Below, piece by piece: positions 16,288 through 26,119 of a stretch of 64,000 nt of DNA. The position numbers and the translations under genes are program-made. The first letter of the stretch is position 1, and each line of letters starts with the position of its first letter. A model generated the notes under the pieces. That model had not been told where the DNA came from, did not search any database, and was given only the letters and a program-made list of their open reading frames with translations. Source of the stretch: Hydrocarboniphaga daqingensis (GTDB taxonomy: Bacteria; Pseudomonadota; Gammaproteobacteria; Nevskiales; Nevskiaceae); contig NZ_FQWZ01000002.1 in NCBI RefSeq assembly GCF_900129825.1, positions 363,321 to 427,320 on the forward strand, read 5' to 3'.

Positions 16288-17574
16288 TCAGCCTGGCTTG
16301 ACCAGCGTGATCTGCATCAGGTCGATGCTGCCGACGCGGAAGCCGCATTCGCAATACGACAGGTAGTAGCGCCACATCCGCAGGAAGCGCTCGTCGAACA
16401 TGCGCACGACTTCGTCACGCACGTCGAGCACGCGGCGGTGCCACTCGGCCAGCGTGTCGGCGTAGTCGATCGCGAAGAAGCGCGGCGCCTCCGGGCGCAG
16501 GCCGGCGACCAGCGCCAGATCCTGGAACTTGCCCGGCGGGCACAGCATGCCGCCCGGGAAGATGTACTTCTGGATGAAGTCGCGCTTGACGCGGTATTCG
16601 TCGAAGATCTTGGCGCTGATCGTGATGCCCTGGATCGCGGCGCGGCCACCGGGCTTGAGCGCTTTTTCGATCGCACTGAAGTACGTTGGCCAGTACTCCT
16701 CGCCGACGGCTTCGTACATTTCGATCGACACCACGCGATCGTACTGGCCGACCACGTCGCGATAGTCACGCAGCTCGAAGTGGACCCGGTCGGCGACGCC
16801 GGCCTGCTCGGCTCGGCGCACCGCTTCGGCCAGCTGCTCGCTCGACAGCGTGATCGAGTGAACCTTGCAGCCGTAATGCGTGGCCGCGTAGATCGCAAAC
16901 CCACCCCAGCCTGAGCCGATTTCGAGCAGGTGATGCTCGGGCTTCAGGTCGAGACGTTCGGCCATGTGGCGGAACTTGTTGATCTGCGCGTCGTACAGCG
17001 GCTGCGCCGGCTCGGCGTAGACGGCGCTGGAATACGCCATCGTCGCGTCCAGCCACAGCTGATAGAAGTCGTTGCCCAGATCGTAGTGATGCTCGATGTT
17101 GGCGCGGGCCTTGGGCTTGGAGTTGGCGCGGCGCTTGTGCTGGATGTAGCCCCAGATTCGGCCGAGGCGGTTGAACTCGAACGGCCCCTTGTAATACGGC
17201 TCGTTGAGGTACAGCACGGTCAGCAGCTCGGTCAGGTCGGGTGTATCCCAGGCTCCGGCCAGATACGCGTCGCCGAAGCCGACTTCTCCGCCCGCCAGCA
17301 CGTGGCGCACGACGCTGGCGTCGTGCAGATGGACCTGGCCATGCGGGCCGGGCTCGCTGCCCTTGAAGTGACGCAGCGTGCCGTTGGGCAGGCGCACGTC
17401 GAGGCTGCCGATGCGGATGCCGCGGAACATGTACATCAGCACGCGCAGCACCAGCGGCGTGCTGCCCTTGAGCGCGCCGGGCGCGAGCGATGCCGGCAGA
17501 TCGGGCGAAAAGCCGTCCCGTTGCATCAGCGTGGGCAGCGGCTCTTGTGCCGGGCGAATCGGAGGTTTGCTCAT
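16288..17574 (-). CDS. Cyclopropane-fatty-acyl-phospholipid synthase family methyltransferase
   Basis: This SAM-dependent enzyme adds a methylene or methyl group to unsaturated acyl chains of membrane phospholipids. The N-terminal lipid-binding part (YLAGAWDTPDLTELLTVLYL) is followed by NIEHHYDLGNDFYQLWLD, the SAM motif HLLEIGSGWGGFAIYAA, VSIEMYEAVGEEYWPTYF and the C-terminal LAEWHRRVL. The 428-residue length fits. The ATG at 17574 overlaps the stop of the DUF1365 gene. Clustered with an FAD oxidoreductase and DUF1365, it belongs to the Cfa2/UfaM-like group rather than being a lone housekeeping cfa; the exact product could be a cyclopropane, a methylated alkene or a furan precursor. Confidence 0.9.
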   Translation of the reverse strand: MSKPPIRPAQEPLPTLMQRDGFSPDLPASLAPGALKGSTPLVLRVLMYMFRGIRIGSLDVRLPNGTLRHFKGSEPGPHGQVHLHDASVVRHVLAGGEVGFGDAYLAGAWDTPDLTELLTVLYLNEPYYKGPFEFNRLGRIWGYIQHKRRANSKPKARANIEHHYDLGNDFYQLWLDATMAYSSAVYAEPAQPLYDAQINKFRHMAERLDLKPEHHLLEIGSGWGGFAIYAATHYGCKVHSITLSSEQLAEAVRRAEQAGVADRVHFELRDYRDVVGQYDRVVSIEMYEAVGEEYWPTYFSAIEKALKPGGRAAIQGITISAKIFDEYRVKRDFIQKYIFPGGMLCPPGKFQDLALVAGLRPEAPRFFAIDYADTLAEWHRRVLDVRDEVVRMFDERFLRMWRYYLSYCECGFRVGSIDLMQITLVKPG

Positions 17575-18362
17575 CAACTGATCTCGGTAGAAGGCGGTGC
17601 CGGCTTGCGATGAAAGCGGGCGCCACGCAGCCAGATTTTGAGCGCTTGCCAATGGATGCCGATCACCACCTTGATCGTCATCCACGGCATGCGCAGGACC
17701 TGCAACACCATCTGCCGATCGGTCATCGGCAAGCGGCGTCCTGCCAGCGTTGCATCGAAGATCGGCTCGCCCTCGCGGGTCTCGTGAATCACCACCCGCA
17801 GTTCATCGGCCGGGTCGTTCAGCTCGAAGCGATAACGACCGACCAGGTCGAAGAACGGCGACACATGGAAGTTCTTGTCCTTGTGCTGAATCCACGGATA
17901 CGCAGCGCCGCCGTCACGGGATGCAGGCGCCGGCAGCAGGTAACTGTGCTTTTCGCCGAAGGTGTTGCGCACTTCGGCGATCACCGCGAGCCGGCGGCCG
18001 TCGGCGTGGTCGCAGTACCACAGGCTGATCGGGTTGAACGCAAAGCCCAGTACGCGCGGCAAAGTCAGCAATTGGATGCGCCCGCCGGCCAGGTCGATGC
18101 CGCCATCGGCGAGCACGCTCTGCGCCCAGCGACGCAGGCCGCCGCGTTCACCGCGACCGTAGTCGGCGTCGTGGAACGACAGCAGGTTGAAGCGGTTGCG
18201 TGAAAACCAGCGCAGGCTGCGGTCGAGCTGGTCGATCCGGTCGATGTCCAGCAGCAGATAGAAAATCCGGTAGACGAAGCGATACAGCGGCGCGACACGA
18301 CGGCGGTGCATCACCTTGGCGCGATACAGCGAGCCGGCCGGTGTATGCCCCGCGCGATTCAC
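17574..18362 (-). CDS. DUF1365 protein
   Basis: A 262-residue DUF1365 protein that nearly always sits between an FAD oxidoreductase and a Cfa-type methyltransferase. Visible family marks are GSLYRAKVMHRR at the N-terminus, YRFVYRIFYLLLDID, GFAFNPISLWYC, EVRNTFGEKHSYLL and KNFHVSPFFD. The start is a GTG at 18362 that overlaps the TGA of the upstream oxidoreductase gene (GTGA). The family has no settled biochemistry; a part in modified fatty-acid synthesis is inferred from its constant neighbours. Confidence 0.85.
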   Translation of the reverse strand: MNRAGHTPAGSLYRAKVMHRRRVAPLYRFVYRIFYLLLDIDRIDQLDRSLRWFSRNRFNLLSFHDADYGRGERGGLRRWAQSVLADGGIDLAGGRIQLLTLPRVLGFAFNPISLWYCDHADGRRLAVIAEVRNTFGEKHSYLLPAPASRDGGAAYPWIQHKDKNFHVSPFFDLVGRYRFELNDPADELRVVIHETREGEPIFDATLAGRRLPMTDRQMVLQVLRMPWMTIKVVIGIHWQALKIWLRGARFHRKPAPPSTEIS

Positions 18363-19636
18363 AGTTGCGCCCAGGCCGGCAGACAGTCGCGATCGATGCC
18401 GGCGACCGCGCGCAAGCCGGCGCTGAAGCCGTCTTCGTGAAAGCCGTAGCGCGTCCACGCACCGGCCCACCAGACATGCTGCTGCCCTTGGATCGACGGC
18501 AGCGCGTTCTGCGCGGTGATCGTCGCCGGCCGATATTCGGGGTGTTCGTACTCGGTGCGATACAGCACGCGGTCGGCGCGCGGCTCGCGCGGCGGATTCA
18601 GCGACACGATGTAATTCGTCTTGGTCGGCAGGTTCTGCAGCCGGTTCATCCAGTAGCTGACGCCGATCGGGCGATCGTTGAGCTGGTCGCTGGTCAGCAG
18701 CGCATTCCATGCCGACCAGGCCCAGCGGCGACGCGGCATCAGGCCTTCGTCGGTGTGCAGCCACGCGATGTTGCGGGCGTAGGTCACGTTGCCGAGCACC
18801 GCGCGTTCGGCCTCGCTGGCGTCGCCGAGCATCCGCAGCGCCTGGTCACTGTGCGTGGCGCAGACCACGGCGTCGAAGCGCGCCTCGCCGTTGTCGGTGC
18901 GCAGGCTGACGCCGGTCTCGTCGCGGCGCAGTTCGCGCACCGGCGTCGACAGCAGATGCTGGCCGCGGAACGACGACATGATCCGGTCGATGTAGCGTTG
19001 TGAGCCGCCGACGATGGTCTGCCACTGCGGCCGCTCGTAGACGTTGAGCAGGCCGTGGCTGTCGAAGAAGCGCGCAAAAAACGGGAACGGAAAGTCCATC
19101 GTGCCGCGCGTCGACGTGCTCCAGATCGGCCCGGCCATCGCCGCCACGTAGCGCACGCGCAGCGCCATCGGGTAGCCACCGCGCTCCAGAAACTCGCCGA
19201 GCGTGATGTCGGGCAGGTCGTTGTTGACCAGCCGCTGCTTGACGTCCTTGTTCAGCCGCAGCACCGCCAGCAGCATCCGGATGTGCGTCGGCGAGAACAT
19301 CAGCAGCGGCTGGGCGAAGATCTTGGCCAGGTTTTCGTCGCCAGCCCATTCGACGCGGCCGTTCTCGACGCTGACGCCGAGCGACATGTCGGTGTTCTGC
19401 CGCGGCACGCCGATGTCGTCGAGGAAGCGGTAGAAGTTCGGGTAGTTGACCGGGTTGCAGACGATGAAGCCGGTGTCGATCGCCAGCGTGCCGGCCTGCG
19501 CGTCCTGAACGTCGACGGTGTTGGTGTGCCCGCCGATCCGGGGGGCTGCTTCGAAAAGGCTCACGTCGTGGCGCTGGCTCAGGTAATGCGCTGCGCCGAG
19601 CCCCGTGATGCCGCTACCGATAACCGCGATCTTCAT
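18359..19636 (-). CDS. FAD-dependent amine-oxidase-like oxidoreductase
   Basis: A 425-residue flavoprotein. The N-terminus IAVIGSGITGLGAAHYL is a Rossmann dinucleotide-binding loop (GxGxxG), followed by FEAAPRIGGHTNTVDV; the C-terminal FAD contact is WWAGAWTRYGFHEDGFSAGL. It belongs to the NAD(P)/FAD-binding proteins found with DUF1365 and Cfa enzymes. It is the first gene of the five-gene leftward run. The short AT-rich stretch just upstream (19637-19673) must contain or adjoin the promoter; I could not assign one. Confidence 0.85.
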   Translation of the reverse strand: MKIAVIGSGITGLGAAHYLSQRHDVSLFEAAPRIGGHTNTVDVQDAQAGTLAIDTGFIVCNPVNYPNFYRFLDDIGVPRQNTDMSLGVSVENGRVEWAGDENLAKIFAQPLLMFSPTHIRMLLAVLRLNKDVKQRLVNNDLPDITLGEFLERGGYPMALRVRYVAAMAGPIWSTSTRGTMDFPFPFFARFFDSHGLLNVYERPQWQTIVGGSQRYIDRIMSSFRGQHLLSTPVRELRRDETGVSLRTDNGEARFDAVVCATHSDQALRMLGDASEAERAVLGNVTYARNIAWLHTDEGLMPRRRWAWSAWNALLTSDQLNDRPIGVSYWMNRLQNLPTKTNYIVSLNPPREPRADRVLYRTEYEHPEYRPATITAQNALPSIQGQQHVWWAGAWTRYGFHEDGFSAGLRAVAGIDRDCLPAWAQL

Positions 19637-19673
19637 GTGATTTTTTAGTTAACAAAACAGGATTAGCAAACAT

Positions 19674-19701
19674 AAAAAAGCGGCTTCGCCACAAGCCGCT
19701 T
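19674..19701 (-). terminator. Rho-independent terminator of tesA
   Basis: A perfect 9-bp stem AAGCGGCTT (19678-19686) / AAGCCGCTT (19693-19701) with a 6-nt loop. Read leftward, the stem is followed by a T run (A tract at 19674-19679 on the + strand). Confidence 0.88.
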
Positions 19702-19754
19702 GTTTCCGCTTTACGTCCTGTTCGGCGGTGGGGATGCACGGCCCCGGTGCTACC

Positions 19755-20414
19755 TTACTTCAACAGCGGCTTTAAGCTGGGCCACACCGCGTCGAGCATC
19801 GTCGGCTGCGAGGCCGCCGACGGATGGATGCCGTCGTCCTGAAACGCGCCTGCCACACCGACCAGCGGCAGCAGAAAGAACGGTACCAACGTCAGCTTGC
19901 GGTCCTGCGACACCTCACCGAAAGTGCGAGTGAATCCTTCGGTATAGGCCGCCCCGTAATTGGGGGGGATGCGCATTTCCAGCAGCAGCACTTTGGCGCC
20001 GGCATTCAGGCTCAGATCGGCCAGCCGGGTCAGGTTGTCGCGCATTGCCTTCAGCGGCAGCGCGCGCAAGCCATCGTTGCCGCCGAGTTCGATCAGAACG
20101 ATAGCCGGCTTGTGGCGGTCCAAGGCGCTCGGCAGTCGCGCCAGGCCGCCCGACGTGGTGTCGCCAGAGATGCTGGCGTTGACCACGCGGTAGTCGTAGC
20201 CCTGTGCGTCGAGCCGTTTCTGCAGCAGCGCCACCCAGCCGGCTTGGGCGTCAAGCCCATAACCGGCCGACAGGCTGTCACCGAGAACCAGAATCACCGG
20301 CTTGGCCGGGGCTGCGAGCGCCGTCGGCGCCACGGCCAGCCAGGTCGCCAGCAGCATCAGCAGTGCGGTCAGCAAGGGAATACGGATGAGCGAAGGTAGC
20401 GGCAGCGTGATCAT
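19755..20414 (-). CDS. tesA: Periplasmic SGNH-hydrolase TesA (thioesterase I / lysophospholipase L1)
   Basis: A 219-residue exported GDSL esterase. The signal peptide covers about residues 1-34 (ending APTALA). The SGNH blocks are present: LGDSLSAGYG with Ser47, ISGDTTSGG, GGND with Asn113, and DDGIHPS with Asp194 and His197. The start at 20414 shares bases with the divergent start of the ABC ATPase gene (the CATG at 20412-20415 serves both). This divergent tesA/ybbA pair is conserved in gammaproteobacteria. Physiological substrates are acyl-CoAs, lysophospholipids or aryl esters. Confidence 0.93.
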   Translation of the reverse strand: MITLPLPSLIRIPLLTALLMLLATWLAVAPTALAAPAKPVILVLGDSLSAGYGLDAQAGWVALLQKRLDAQGYDYRVVNASISGDTTSGGLARLPSALDRHKPAIVLIELGGNDGLRALPLKAMRDNLTRLADLSLNAGAKVLLLEMRIPPNYGAAYTEGFTRTFGEVSQDRKLTLVPFFLLPLVGVAGAFQDDGIHPSAASQPTMLDAVWPSLKPLLK

Positions 20415-21102
20415 GGAAGCGTCGGTCCGGTCAGTGGTCGAGGCCAGAGGCGTCAGCAAACACATTAGCAGCGGCAGCGGCAGCAGCGCCGCACGGCTGA
20501 CGATTCTCGACGGCGTGGACTTGCGCATTGGCGCCGGTGAGCGCGTCGCCATCGTCGGCAGCAGCGGCTCGGGCAAGACCACGCTGCTGTCGCTGCTCGC
20601 TGGCCTCGACCGTCCCAGCAGCGGCGACATCCTGCTCGACGGCCAGTCTCTGTCGGGCTTGGATGAGGACGCACGCGCGGCGTTGCGCGCCGGCCGCGTC
20701 GGCTTCGTGTTCCAGTCGTTCCAGCTGCTCGGCGGCTTCACCGCGCTGGAAAACGTGATGCTGCCGGCCGAGCTGGCCGGCTTGCCCGATGCCGCCGACC
20801 GGGCCCGCGCTGCGCTGGATCGCGTCGGCTTGGCGGCGCGTCTACACCACTATCCGCAACAGCTGTCCGGCGGCGAGCAGCAGCGCGTCGCGATCGCCCG
20901 CGCTTACAGCGGCGAGCCGCAGTTGCTGTTTGCCGACGAGCCCACTGGCAACCTCGACAGCGAAACCGGCGAGCGCATCGTCGAGTTGTTGTTCGAGCTC
21001 AACCGCGTCAGCGGTACGACGCTGGTGCTGGTCACGCACGACGCGGCACTGGCAGCGCGCTGCGACCGCGTGCTGCGGCTGCGCAGCGGGCGGATCGTCT
21101 GA
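20413..21102 (+). CDS. ybbA: ABC transporter ATP-binding protein YbbA (LolD-like)
   Basis: ATPase subunit of the YbbAP exporter, in the MacB/LolD class of mechanotransmission ABC systems. Walker A is GSSGSGKT (49-56), the signature is LSGGEQQ (151-157), Walker B is LLFADE (171-176), and the H-loop is VTHD. The ATG at 20413 is the closest start to the conserved domain, though it overlaps the tesA start; upstream ATGs at 20302 and 20386 would run deep into tesA. Its TGA overlaps the permease ATG. Known YbbAP work points to removal of hydrophobic compounds from membranes together with TesA; that role is inferred here. Confidence 0.92.
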   Translation: MEASVRSVVEARGVSKHISSGSGSSAARLTILDGVDLRIGAGERVAIVGSSGSGKTTLLSLLAGLDRPSSGDILLDGQSLSGLDEDARAALRAGRVGFVFQSFQLLGGFTALENVMLPAELAGLPDAADRARAALDRVGLAARLHHYPQQLSGGEQQRVAIARAYSGEPQLLFADEPTGNLDSETGERIVELLFELNRVSGTTLVLVTHDAALAARCDRVLRLRSGRIV

Positions 21103-23615
21103 TGGCGCGCCCTGCATCGTCGGCGGGCGTGATGACCGCGCTGCGCTTTGCTTGGCGCCGGCTGCGGCGCGGCTGGCGCAGCGGCGAGCTGCTGATCCTG
21201 GCGCTGGCGCTGGTGGTATCGGTTGCCGCCGCGTCGGCTGTCGGCTTGTTCGGCGATCGCGTGCGCCGCGCAGTGCAGACGCAGAGCGGCGATGCAATCG
21301 GCGCCGATGCGCTGATCAGCAGCCGCGAAGCACTGCCCGCTGCGCTGCTGGAACAACTCGCAGCGCTGCCGCTGCGGCGCGCGGCCGTCAGCGAGCTGGC
21401 CAGCGTCGTGCTGTCGGGCGAGGACACGCTGCTGGTGTCGGTCAAGGCCGCCGAGTCGGGTTATCCGCTGCGCGGCGCGCTGCGCGTTGCCGACCAGCCC
21501 TACGGCACGGCCCGCGAGCGCCGCGATCGACCGCCGTCCGGCGAAGCCTGGGCCGACCTGCGCGTCTGGCAGGAGCTGCGGCTGCAACCCGGCGCGACGA
21601 TCCAGCTCGGGCAGTCGAGCTTTCGCGTCAGCGGCGTGATCGAGTACGAACCCGACCGCGGCTCGGGCTTCACCGACTTGGCGCCGCGCGTGCTGATCGG
21701 CGCCGAAGACCTGCCGGCGACCGGCTTGGTCAGCGTCGGCTCGCGCGTGCAGTACACGCAGCTGCTGGCCGGCGAGCCGGGCGACCTGGCCAAGGCCGAA
21801 GCGCTCCCGCTGCCGCAGGGTGCGCGCTACTTGAAGCCCGACACCGCGCGGCCCGAAGTCGGCCGCGCGCTGAGCCGCGCCGGGCAGTTTCTCGACATCG
21901 CGGTGCTGGCGGCGATCCTGCTCGCAGCGGCGGCGGTCGCACTGTCGGCGCGCCAGCATGGGCAGGCGCAGCGCGACGAAGTGGCGCTGCTCAAATGTCT
22001 GGGCGCCAGCAGCCGCCTGATCGGCATCACGCTGCTGTTGCAACTGCTGCTGCTCGGCTTGATCGCCGGCATCGTCGGCGCGGCGATCGGCTACGCCGGC
22101 CAAGCGGTGCTGGCGGTGCTGATCGGCCAGCTGGTCGATACGCCGCTGCCGCCGCCGTCGATCCAGCCGCTGCTGACCGCTGGCGCGTTGGAGCTGATGC
22201 TGCTGCTCGGCTTTGCGCTGCCGCCGGTGCTGCAGGCGCGCAAAGTCGCGCCAATCCGCGTGTTCCAGCGCGACGACGGCAACACCGGCGGTGCGCTGAT
22301 CGCCGGGGTCGCCGTCGCAGCGACCGTGGGCTTGCTGTGGTGGCAGGCGGGCGATGCGCGCCTGGCGCTGTGGGTGCTCGGCGGCACACTGGCCACCTGC
22401 GCAGTGCTGGCGCTGTTTGCGCTGCTGCTGGTGGCCGTGCTGACGCCGCTGCGCCGCGCCGGGCATACCGCGCTGCGCTTCGGCCTGGGCAATGTCGCGC
22501 GGCGGCGCGGCGCCAGCGTTGCGCAAGTGGTGGCGCTGGGTGTGGCACTGCTCGCGCTGCTGTTGCTGGCCGTGGTGCAGAACGACTTGCTCGACGCCTG
22601 GAAGCAGCGCATCCCGAAAGATGCGCCGAATCAGTTCCTGATCAACATCCAGCCGGCGCAAGTGGCGCCGCTGCAGGCGTTCTTCGCCCGCAACGGCATC
22701 GCGGCGCCGCCGACCTGGCCGATGGCGCGCGGCCGGCTGATCGCCGTCGACGGCAAGGCGGTTACGGCCGAATCATTCGACGACCCGGAGACGCGGCGCT
22801 GGATCAACCGCGAATTCAACATGTCGTGGATCGATCGCTTCGGTGACGACAACGAGCTGATCGAAGGCCGCTACTGGGCGCCGGAGTCCAAGGGCGTGCC
22901 CGAGTTGTCGGTCGACGACTACGTGGTCGAGCGGCTCAAGGTCGGCATCGGCAGCAAGCTGACGCTGGCGATCGCCGACCGCGAGGTGGAGATGACGATC
23001 ACCAGCATCCGCAAGGTGAAGTGGGAAAGCTTCAAGCCCAACTTCTTTCTGGTGACGCAGCCCGGCGTGCTCGACGACGCCAGCGGCACCGTGCAGTACT
23101 TGACCGCGTTCCATTTGCCGCGCGAGCGGCGCGCCGTGCTGCGTGAGCTGATCGGCGAGTTCCCGAACGTCACGGCGATCGACATCGAAGCGACGATGAA
23201 CCAGGTGCGCGGCATCGTCGACCGCATCGTCGGCGCGGTGCAGTTCCTGTTCGCGTTCGCGCTGGCCGCTGGCGCTTGCGTGCTGCTGGCCGCGATCGAG
23301 AGCACGCGTGCCGAGCGCGTTCGCGAAACCGCGCTGCTGCGCACGCTCGGCGCGCGCCGTCGCACGATCGCGCTGGGGCTGGTCACCGAATACGCGGTGC
23401 TCGGCCTGTTGGCGGGGCTGGTGGCGGCGGCCGCTGCGCAGATCACCGCGCTGGTGCTGGCGCGGCAGGTGTTCGACCTGCCGTATCAAGCGAGCCCGCT
23501 GCTGTGGCTGCTCGGTGGCGGCGGCGGTGCGCTGCTGGTGGTCGCGCTGGGCTGGTGGTCGCTGCGCCGCGTGCTCGACACGCCGCCGCGCGTGGTGCTG
23601 GCCGGTGGCCGCTGA
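21102..23615 (+). CDS. ybbP: Large FtsX-type ABC permease YbbP
   Basis: An 837-residue inner-membrane permease partner of YbbA. One membrane helix at the N-terminus (ELLILALALVVSVAAASAVGL) is followed by a large periplasmic region. Two FtsX-like membrane modules come next: about residues 265-470, including VALLKCLGASSRLIG, and about 700-837, including ALLRTLGARRRTIALGL. Both have the LKxLGA-type coupling motif. The ATG overlaps the ybbA stop (TGATG); an alternative start is the Met at codon 11. The gene ends with the permease's usual C-terminal helix pair. Confidence 0.92.
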   Translation: MARPASSAGVMTALRFAWRRLRRGWRSGELLILALALVVSVAAASAVGLFGDRVRRAVQTQSGDAIGADALISSREALPAALLEQLAALPLRRAAVSELASVVLSGEDTLLVSVKAAESGYPLRGALRVADQPYGTARERRDRPPSGEAWADLRVWQELRLQPGATIQLGQSSFRVSGVIEYEPDRGSGFTDLAPRVLIGAEDLPATGLVSVGSRVQYTQLLAGEPGDLAKAEALPLPQGARYLKPDTARPEVGRALSRAGQFLDIAVLAAILLAAAAVALSARQHGQAQRDEVALLKCLGASSRLIGITLLLQLLLLGLIAGIVGAAIGYAGQAVLAVLIGQLVDTPLPPPSIQPLLTAGALELMLLLGFALPPVLQARKVAPIRVFQRDDGNTGGALIAGVAVAATVGLLWWQAGDARLALWVLGGTLATCAVLALFALLLVAVLTPLRRAGHTALRFGLGNVARRRGASVAQVVALGVALLALLLLAVVQNDLLDAWKQRIPKDAPNQFLINIQPAQVAPLQAFFARNGIAAPPTWPMARGRLIAVDGKAVTAESFDDPETRRWINREFNMSWIDRFGDDNELIEGRYWAPESKGVPELSVDDYVVERLKVGIGSKLTLAIADREVEMTITSIRKVKWESFKPNFFLVTQPGVLDDASGTVQYLTAFHLPRERRAVLRELIGEFPNVTAIDIEATMNQVRGIVDRIVGAVQFLFAFALAAGACVLLAAIESTRAERVRETALLRTLGARRRTIALGLVTEYAVLGLLAGLVAAAAAQITALVLARQVFDLPYQASPLLWLLGGGGGALLVVALGWWSLRRVLDTPPRVVLAGGR

Positions 23616-23630
23616 TCGCGGCCCTGGCCG

Positions 23631-23945
23631 TCACAGCACCGTGTAGACCATCAGGAATCCGGCCAGCACCAGGCCGGTCAGCGAGGCCAGGAACAGCAGG
23701 TCGATGATCCGGATCAGCACGTGGGCGTAGCGCCGCAGCCGCGTGCGCAGCGCCCAGACGTTCAGATACGTGCAGACCAGAAAGCCGAGCGCGCAGACCG
23801 CCAGCAGGTCGTCGACCAGCGTGGCCGCGCGCGATTCGGTTTGCACGGTGTGGAACAGCGTCACGCCGCCGATGCAGATGCCGGACAAGGTGCCGGAGAT
23901 CGACAGCAGGTGCAGCAGTTCGTCGCGATCGGGATTCGGTGGCAT
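23631..23945 (-). CDS. Small hypothetical membrane protein
   Basis: A 104-residue protein with three hydrophobic segments: SGTLSGICIGGVTLF (about 17-31), LAVCALGFLVCTYLNVWAL (about 48-66) and IIDLLFLASLTGLVLAGFLMVYTVL (about 80-104). A basic stretch RTRLRRYAH separates the last two. No family recognised. It lies tail-to-tail with ybbP (15-bp gap) and diverges from mdh. Confidence 0.65.
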   Translation of the reverse strand: MPPNPDRDELLHLLSISGTLSGICIGGVTLFHTVQTESRAATLVDDLLAVCALGFLVCTYLNVWALRTRLRRYAHVLIRIIDLLFLASLTGLVLAGFLMVYTVL

Positions 23946-24021
23946 CAGGGCATCGATGGGTGAAGCGCGGTTGGGCGCGGCGCATTGTCGACCGGCCTGA
24001 CCGCTTTTTGTTCAGATCGAC

Positions 24022-24027
24022 TAAAAT
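24022..24027 (+). promoter_or_regulatory. Candidate -10 box of mdh
   Basis: TAAAAT at 24022-24027 is followed by CGCGGCCC. A weak -35 (TGACCG, 23998) is 18 bp upstream. The same box plus GC-rich discriminator precedes hemB (39016) and maeB (60660). Confidence 0.45.
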
Positions 24028-24107
24028 CGCGGCCCCCGGGCCGTCGCGTCGATCAGCGGCAGCCGGTATCGCCCGCTCATCGAACCACCGAAGGAAGGTC
24101 CCGTCTC

Positions 24108-25085
<978 letters not shown>

Positions 25086-25134
25086 TCGCAGGCGGCTGAA
25101 GCTGCGGCTTCGGCCGACAAGCCCAGCGTCAACC

Positions 25135-25167
25135 AGACCGGCAGGGGTTTCCCTGCCGGTCTTTCTT
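25135..25167 (+). terminator. Rho-independent terminator of mdh
   Basis: A perfect 12-bp stem AGACCGGCAGGG (25135-25146) / CCCTGCCGGTCT (25151-25162) with a GTTT loop, followed by TTCTTT. Confidence 0.9.
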
Positions 25168-25203
25168 TGGCCTTCAGTGCCGCGCGGCCCGCAACGGGCG
25201 CGG

Positions 25204-26070
25204 TCAGCGGCGGCTGTCCGTGGCCTGCGGCGGCTGCAAGCTGCGTTGACGTTGCAGCTGCATCAGCGCCGGCCAGAACGCACTCGACGGCGTGCCGTAG
25301 TTGCGGTGCTCGCCGTTGCGCGACCGGGCGTAGCGCGGGTCGGGGCCGTCGCTGTGCAGGCCGATCAGCGACCAGCCGCCGTCGCCGTCACGGATCAGGA
25401 TCGGCGAGCCCGATGCGCCGGCGGTGGAATCGCAGTCGTGCTCGATCAAGCTCACCGGCGCGGCAACGAAGCCCAGCGTGCAGGCGACATCGGCGACCGG
25501 GTTGCCGTCGCGGTAATAGCGATCGGCCGAATAGCCGGGCATCGCCAGCGCCGTGCCGCCGATCGTGGCGTAGTCGGGCACCGCGACGCGCAGCGGCGGA
25601 TGGCGCTGCACGGCCAGCGGCTCGGCCAACTGCAGCAGCGCCCAGTCGTTGTGCCGCTGCTGCCGGTAGTCGGCGCTGGCAGCGCCGTGCGCGACCACGC
25701 GGTCGATACGCCGGCTGTGCGCGAACTTGTCGGCCGGCGCGATCTGGTGATCGTCGGCCGGCACGAAGCGTAAGTCGCGCAAGCTCAGCGCGCCGGGCTC
25801 GCGGCAGTCACTGCGTGTGCGGGGCCAGGCGCAATCGGCGTCGGTAGCGGCGCGCAGCGCACAGTGCGCCGGTGTCAGCAGCAGGTCGTCGGCGACGATG
25901 CTGGCGGTGCATAGCGCGCCGCTGTCGAGGTCGAGCAGCGACCCGATCGACGCCAGCGGCAGGGCCTCGCGATCGGCGGTCTGGCGGCCGTCGTCGCCGA
26001 TCACGCTGGCCTGCGCCATCAATGCCAGTAGCGCCGCGCTCAGCGCCGCGACGGTGGCCAGTGGCATCAT
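25204..26070 (-). CDS. Secreted trypsin-like serine protease
   Basis: A 288-residue exported S1-family protease. The signal peptide spans about residues 1-22 (MMPLATVAALSAALLALMAQA). The catalytic triad can be read as His69 in LLLTPAHCAL, Asp142 in HNDWALLQL and Ser220 in DSTAGASGSPIL; six or more cysteines suggest disulfides. The ATG at 26070 puts the signal peptide at the N-terminus; an in-frame ATG at 26130 would add a basic 20-residue extension and overlap ycgL. The substrate is unknown. It is a lone gene, divergent from ycgL. Confidence 0.85.
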   Translation of the reverse strand: MMPLATVAALSAALLALMAQASVIGDDGRQTADREALPLASIGSLLDLDSGALCTASIVADDLLLTPAHCALRAATDADCAWPRTRSDCREPGALSLRDLRFVPADDHQIAPADKFAHSRRIDRVVAHGAASADYRQQRHNDWALLQLAEPLAVQRHPPLRVAVPDYATIGGTALAMPGYSADRYYRDGNPVADVACTLGFVAAPVSLIEHDCDSTAGASGSPILIRDGDGGWSLIGLHSDGPDPRYARSRNGEHRNYGTPSSAFWPALMQLQRQRSLQPPQATDSRR

Positions 26071-26119
26071 GCGAGCCTTGCTGCCGCTGTGCTGCCGTCT
26101 CGCCGAGTTCCCGCGCCCC

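Noticed and set aside
20789..22846. Long + strand frame (685 codons) overlapping ybbA and ybbP
   Set aside because: Same strand, different frame from two clear ABC genes; almost entirely Arg/Ala/Gly, so a composition artefact.
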